NCBI GenBank assembly: GCA_050330975.1
Contig: JBHJHK010000206.1
Coordinates: forward strand, 1 to 18,328
DNA from: JBHJHK01 sp050330975
Lineage (GTDB): Bacteria; Pseudomonadota; Gammaproteobacteria; Competibacterales; Competibacteraceae
Reading direction: 5' to 3'
DNA: 18,328 nucleotides
Shown: in pieces, positions 14,875-18,328 of the stretch
Layout: the number at the start of each line of letters is the position of its first letter
How positions within the stretch are numbered: the first letter of the stretch is position 1
Notes under the pieces: model-generated
The model's input: only the letters and a program-made list of their open reading frames with translations
Told to the model about the DNA's origin: nothing
Databases searched by the model: none
Made by a program: the position numbers and the translations under genes

Positions 14875-14972
14875 AGGAGCGGGCCTTAGAACGGCAACGT
14901 CGATCCAGCGCGGTGCTAGGTGACAGGCGAACGCTGTGTCGTGGCGAGGCGTTGGAGGTTGACAACCGGCCC

Positions 14973-15635
14973 TCAGGGCTCAAGGGTCACCAGGGCCCGG
15001 GCCCGGTCGATTTTGGCCTGACCCCAGATCTTGGGGGGGGTTGGCGGGTTGCCCTCGATGACTTTGGTCCCCTCGCCCTCGGTCAAGGTCACCGAGCCCC
15101 GGTCTGTGGATACCGTGACCTCGCCCTCAAAGACAAAGACCTCGCAGCACTCGTCGAGAGTGCCCCCCCACAAGGTGGTGCCGCGCACCCCGAGGACGGC
15201 CACGGGCAGGCGAATTTGAGTCTGGCGCGGGGACGACGCCCCCCGGCCGCTGGTGAACAAAAACGCCCCGCGCAACATCCGCATACCCAGGCGATGTTGC
15301 TTCTCCTGGGGTTGATAGATAAATTCATCCACCAAAAGCTCGGTATTCTCCCCCAGGGTGACCTCGCTGCCGTCGGCCAGGCGCACCTCCATGCGCGCCC
15401 CGCTTCCCGTGGTGAGGATGTCGCGAAACCGCACCGGCGAACGCGTCGCCAGGGAGCGCCGGTCGTCGCCATAGACGGCGTTGATCCTGGGGACGGCGGC
15501 CTCGACGGTGCCGACGACGGGACGTTCCTCGGCCAAGGCCCCGGAACTGCTGGTCAACAGCGCCAAGGCCATAGCCATCCACAGCCCTGGAGGGTTCCCT
15601 CTCCTGTGGTCTGAGTTCATCGCTGTAAAGCCCAT
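14973..15635 (-). CDS. Secreted FecR-domain protein
   Basis: 220-residue exported protein. The N-terminus has a hydrophobic stretch, GLWMAMALALLTSSSGALAE, with an ALA cleavage site, so a periplasmic location is likely. The mature part is a FecR-type beta domain: RFRDILTTGSGARMEVRLAD, GSEVTLGENTELLVDEF, RLPVAVLGVRGTTLWGG and FEGEVTVSTDRGSVTL. It has no transmembrane or anti-sigma N-terminal domain, so it is not a classical FecR anti-sigma factor. The start at ATG 15635 follows GAGGAG nine bases upstream; ATG 15620 is an alternative. It is divergent from the CHASE2 cyclase gene, 41 bp away; stand-alone FecR-domain proteins of this kind are, from general knowledge, frequent neighbours of CHASE2 cyclases. 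Confidence 0.88.
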   Translation of the reverse strand: MGFTAMNSDHRRGNPPGLWMAMALALLTSSSGALAEERPVVGTVEAAVPRINAVYGDDRRSLATRSPVRFRDILTTGSGARMEVRLADGSEVTLGENTELLVDEFIYQPQEKQHRLGMRMLRGAFLFTSGRGASSPRQTQIRLPVAVLGVRGTTLWGGTLDECCEVFVFEGEVTVSTDRGSVTLTEGEGTKVIEGNPPTPPKIWGQAKIDRARALVTLEP

Positions 15636-15676
15636 CTTCTCGCCCTCCTCGGGGTGATTGTCCCAGAGGCGATCCC

Positions 15677-17845
15677 TTGCGCTCTTGGTTAAAAACGCCC
15701 GTTGACCGCCCCTGGATCCGCTGCCTACCCTCGTTGCTGGGGGCGGCGATGTTAAGTGTCGCCGTGGCCCTCCAGGTCGATGACGGTTCACATCAACCGT
15801 TGCAATTTCTGCAAGATAAAGCCTACGACTGGCTGCTGGCACACGCCCCCAGGCCCTATGAACCCTTGCCCGTGGTGATCGCCCTGGTCGACGAGGCCAG
15901 CCTCCAAGCCGTGGGGGCCTGGCCGTGGCCCCGGGCCCTGTTGGCCCAACTGATGGAGCGCCTCACCGCCGCCGGGGTGGCTGCCGTGGCCTTTGACGTC
16001 ATCTTCGACGCCCCCGACAGCGCCCATCCCCAGCGCCTGTTGGCGGGCCTCACCGGGGATTTTGCCACCGATCCGGCCTGGCGGGGTCTGTTGGCGCGCC
16101 TGCCCGACAACGACCAGCGCTTTGCCCAAGCCCTGGGGCGAGGTCCAGCGGTCATCGGCGCGGTCCTCACCCACCGAGGGGCGGGCCAGTCTCCGGTGGC
16201 GGCGGACGCCTGGCCCACCCCCGGCGTCGTGCTCATCGGCGGCTTTCCCCAGGGGATTACCACCTTCTCCGACGCCCTGACCCCCTTGGCCGTCCTGGCG
16301 GGCCAAGCCAGCGTCGGCGCCCTCAACGTCTATCCCACCCCCGATGGTCGGGTGCGCCGCGTACCGGTGTTGTTGCGCCGAGACCAAACCCTCTACCCCA
16401 GCTTGGCCGTCGAGGCGTTGCGCTTGGCCCTGGGGCAGCGGAACTACGTCCTGCGCCGCAACGACGCCCTGGCCGCCAGTGCCATGACCCTGCGCCTGGG
16501 GCCTTTGTTCATTCCCCTCAACGAGCGCGGCGAGATCTGGCTCAACGCCACCTGGGATCGTCCGGAGCGCTATTACCCCGCCCACCGGTTGTTGGATCCC
16601 GACGTCGACTTGAGTCCCCTCGAAGGGGCCATCGTGTTGGTGGGCACCGAGGCCATCGGTTTGGGGGATCGCCAGGTGAGTCCCCTGGGGGAGGCGGTAC
16701 CCGGGGTGGCGATCCACGCCCAAGTGCTGGAGCAACTGCTCCTCAATGCCCATGTGCTGCGTCCCCCCTGGGCCGAGGCGTTGGAGCTTTGGCTGCAGTT
16801 GGGGCTGGGGCTCGGCCTGGCCATCGCCGTGGGATGGCTGGGGATCTTGACCTCGGCGGGGGTCTGCGGCCTCCTCGTCGCCGGCCAGTGGTGGGCCGCC
16901 CACTACGCCTTTGGCCACCACGGCTTGATCTTCGACCCCTTGACCCCGACCCTGACTTTGGTGGGGGTATTTTCCGCCGTCGCCCTGGCCCGCCATTGGC
17001 AAAGCGAGCGCCAGCGCCGCTTTATCCGCCAGGCCTTCGCCAGCTACGTGCCTCCGGCCTTGGTGGAGCACCTGTTGCAAAATCCCCGGGCGTTGCGGGT
17101 CGGCGGCGAGCGCCGCCACTGTAGCTTTGTCTTCACCGATCTGGCCAACTTCACCCCCCTGGTGGAGGACTGCGACCCCGAGCGCCTGGTCGCCGTGCTC
17201 AACGCCTACCTCGAGGCCATGATCGACATCGCCTTTCGCCACCAGGGCACCGTCGACAAGTTGATGGGGGATGCGGTGTTGGTGATGTTCTCGGCGCCGG
17301 TGACCCAGCTAGACCACGCCCACCGGGCCATCCGCTGTGCCCTGGCCATGGATGGGTTTGCCGTGGCCTTTGCCGACCGCCAGCGGGCCCTGGGCATCCC
17401 CTTTGGCCACACCCGGATCGGCGTCCACAGCGGCGTGGTCACCGTGGGTAACTTCGGCGGCCAAAAGCGCTTTGACTACACCGCCGTGGGGGATGCCATC
17501 AACACCGCCGCCCGCCTCGAGGGGGCCAACGAGGGGCTGGGGACGCGGATTTGCCTGAGTGAAGAAGTGGTGGCCCACCAGCCGAGTCTCCCCAAACGTC
17601 CCGTGGGTAAGCTCCTCCTCAAGGGCAAGCGCCGGGCCGTGGCGGTCTTTGAGCCCTGGACGCGCCCTGACCCCGAGTACTTGGCGAACTACTGCCGGGC
17701 CTATGGGCTGCTGAGCCACGCCCCCACGGCGGCCCAGGGGGCCTTCCAGGCCCTGGCATCGGCGCGGCCCGACGACCCCCTGGTGCAGTTTTATCTGCGA
17801 CGCCTCGGGCGTGGCCAGGGGGGGGTTGAGATCGACTTGGGCTGA
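15677..17845 (+). CDS. CHASE2-domain adenylate cyclase (class III)
   Basis: Membrane sensor that would make cAMP in response to an extracytoplasmic signal. TM1 is at about 17-33, a periplasmic CHASE2 domain spans about 40-355 (PVVIALVDEASLQAVGAWPW; VAAVAFDVIFDAPD), and hydrophobic helices lie at about 370-440. The class III catalytic domain (480-660) keeps both metal aspartates (D488 in FTDLANFT, D532 in GDAVLVMF), K528 and D600/T602 for adenine recognition, and N609 and R613 of the transition-state pair. All essential residues are present, so it should be active and prefer ATP. The start is TTG 15677, with GAGG seven bases upstream; the next ATG would remove part of TM1. It is divergent from the FecR gene. 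Confidence 0.93.
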   Translation: MRSWLKTPVDRPWIRCLPSLLGAAMLSVAVALQVDDGSHQPLQFLQDKAYDWLLAHAPRPYEPLPVVIALVDEASLQAVGAWPWPRALLAQLMERLTAAGVAAVAFDVIFDAPDSAHPQRLLAGLTGDFATDPAWRGLLARLPDNDQRFAQALGRGPAVIGAVLTHRGAGQSPVAADAWPTPGVVLIGGFPQGITTFSDALTPLAVLAGQASVGALNVYPTPDGRVRRVPVLLRRDQTLYPSLAVEALRLALGQRNYVLRRNDALAASAMTLRLGPLFIPLNERGEIWLNATWDRPERYYPAHRLLDPDVDLSPLEGAIVLVGTEAIGLGDRQVSPLGEAVPGVAIHAQVLEQLLLNAHVLRPPWAEALELWLQLGLGLGLAIAVGWLGILTSAGVCGLLVAGQWWAAHYAFGHHGLIFDPLTPTLTLVGVFSAVALARHWQSERQRRFIRQAFASYVPPALVEHLLQNPRALRVGGERRHCSFVFTDLANFTPLVEDCDPERLVAVLNAYLEAMIDIAFRHQGTVDKLMGDAVLVMFSAPVTQLDHAHRAIRCALAMDGFAVAFADRQRALGIPFGHTRIGVHSGVVTVGNFGGQKRFDYTAVGDAINTAARLEGANEGLGTRICLSEEVVAHQPSLPKRPVGKLLLKGKRRAVAVFEPWTRPDPEYLANYCRAYGLLSHAPTAAQGAFQALASARPDDPLVQFYLRRLGRGQGGVEIDLG

Positions 17846-17937
17846 ATATCCCTATCCCCCCTACCCAAGAGGGCGCTTCTCGCCCCAAAGACTGTGTTAT
17901 GGTCCCGACAAGTGCCCGATCAGCCACCGGCTCCCCC

Positions 17938-18258
17938 ATGCTCCACGAACTCGGCAGTCTCATTGGCCTGTTGGCCCTTTCCGTGATCGTCATCTCCCTG
18001 TTCCGCCGGCTACATCTCCCCCCCATTTTGGCCTATCTGGCCACGGGTATCGGTCTCAGTCCCTGGCTGTGGGTCGACCCCCACCTGCGAGAAGAGCTCC
18101 GGGAGCTCGGCGAGCTCGGGGTGGCGTTGTTGCTGTTCTCCATTGGCTTGGAGTTTTCCCTCAAACAGGTCTGGGCCATGCGTCGCACCCTGTTTGGCCT
18201 GGGGGGCGCCCAGGGGTGGGGGGGGGCGGTCTCCGGGGGGCTCCTCGGCGGGGGCTGA
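17938..18258 (+). CDS. Second Kef-type monovalent cation/H+ antiporter (CPA2), N-terminal part
   Basis: Start of another CPA2 antiporter, clearly different from the one at the left edge. It reads GLLALSVIVISLFRRLHLPP, then ILAYLATGIGLSP, ELGELGVALLLFSIGLEFSL and MRRTLFGLGGAQ, matching the KefB/RosB-like subgroup. ATG 17938 is preferred because the protein then begins at the first helix; an in-frame ATG at 17899 would add 13 polar residues, and neither has a good ribosome site. After GGAQ the translation turns into Gly/Trp repeats and hits TGA at 18256-18258. This is most likely sequence corruption at the contig end, not a real stop. Only about 90 residues are trustworthy. Confidence 0.85.
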   Translation: MLHELGSLIGLLALSVIVISLFRRLHLPPILAYLATGIGLSPWLWVDPHLREELRELGELGVALLLFSIGLEFSLKQVWAMRRTLFGLGGAQGWGGAVSGGLLGGG

Positions 18259-18328
18259 GGGGGCGAGGTTGGCGGTGGGTGGGTGGTGGGGGGGGGCCTG
18301 GCGAGGGCGGGGGCGGGCGGGGGGGGGG
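18213..18328. other. G-saturated contig end, probable sequencing artefact
   Basis: The last roughly 115 bases are dominated by G on the plus strand, with only three As and long G-runs, ending in more than eight Gs. The change occurs inside a conserved antiporter reading frame that is normal up to GGAQ. This pattern is expected when low-quality read ends are called as G, and is unlike the balanced GC composition of the rest. Confidence 0.75.

Noticed and set aside
14740..14972. Glycine riboswitch in the leader of the AGCS symporter
   Set aside because: These symporters are often under glycine riboswitch control, but I could not find the conserved aptamer core segments on the minus strand in this gap.
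15788..17242. Long open frame (484 codons) antisense to the CHASE2 cyclase
   Set aside because: The product is rich in Gly, Gln, His and Pro, with no domain or membrane pattern. It is the expected antisense shadow of a GC-rich gene whose sense frame has clear domains.
1..18328. The two partial antiporters as ends of one gene on a circular molecule
   Set aside because: Both ends carry N-terminal parts of different proteins facing outward, so they cannot join into one reading frame.
18213..18328. G-quadruplex or regulatory G-tract
   Set aside because: It interrupts a conserved transmembrane coding frame at the very contig end and is better explained as base-calling failure.

Overview
The window is about 18.3 kb of GC-rich bacterial DNA. 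It is gene-dense, with no rRNA, tRNA, CRISPR array, insertion sequence, integrase or phage gene that I can see. The closest recognisable relatives are proteobacterial. The YadG/YadH ABC pair is strikingly like the E. coli one, and a FadN-type hydroxyacyl-CoA dehydrogenase/hydratase, a glycine-betaine ABC operon, an AGCS symporter and a CHASE2-cyclase/FecR pair sit around it. I infer a gammaproteobacterium, probably salt-tolerant given the number of osmolyte and cation transporters; the species is not determinable from the window.

Layout. (a) 1-2970, all minus strand: acyl-CoA thioesterase, then yadG and yadH, then the N-terminal part of a Kef-type K+/H+ antiporter that runs off the left edge. 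(b) 3183-3620, plus strand: a single-domain universal stress protein. (c) 3648-6829, minus strand: a betaine-type ABC operon in the order proX-proW-proV, with an in-frame TAA inside proX. (d) 7112-9480, plus strand: a FadN-like two-domain gene split by an apparent one-base deletion, with several catalytic residues replaced. (e) 9441-13032, minus strand: a two-gene unit of a six-hairpin glycosidase-like protein (also split by an apparent one-base deletion) and a GT4 glycosyltransferase, coupled by a GTGA overlap. (f) 13318-14739, minus strand: Na+/alanine (glycine) symporter. (g) 14973-17845: a secreted FecR-domain protein and a CHASE2 adenylate cyclase, divergent and only 41 bp apart. (h) from 17938, plus strand: the N-terminus of a second, different Kef-type antiporter, which dissolves into a G-rich contig end.

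How it works together. Two cation/proton antiporters, the betaine importer and the Na+-driven amino-acid symporter are consistent with osmotic and ionic homeostasis. The FecR/CHASE2-cyclase pair looks like an envelope-sensing cAMP module. The FadN-like protein and the thioesterase belong to acyl-CoA metabolism.

I did not find a convincing new multi-gene system. The most useful observations are three single-base lesions in otherwise intact genes within 5.3 kb, the altered active sites of the FadN-like protein, the FecR/cyclase pair, and several small repeat or dyad structures upstream of transporter genes. The last roughly 115 bases look like a sequencing artefact, so assembly error must be considered as the explanation for the lesions.
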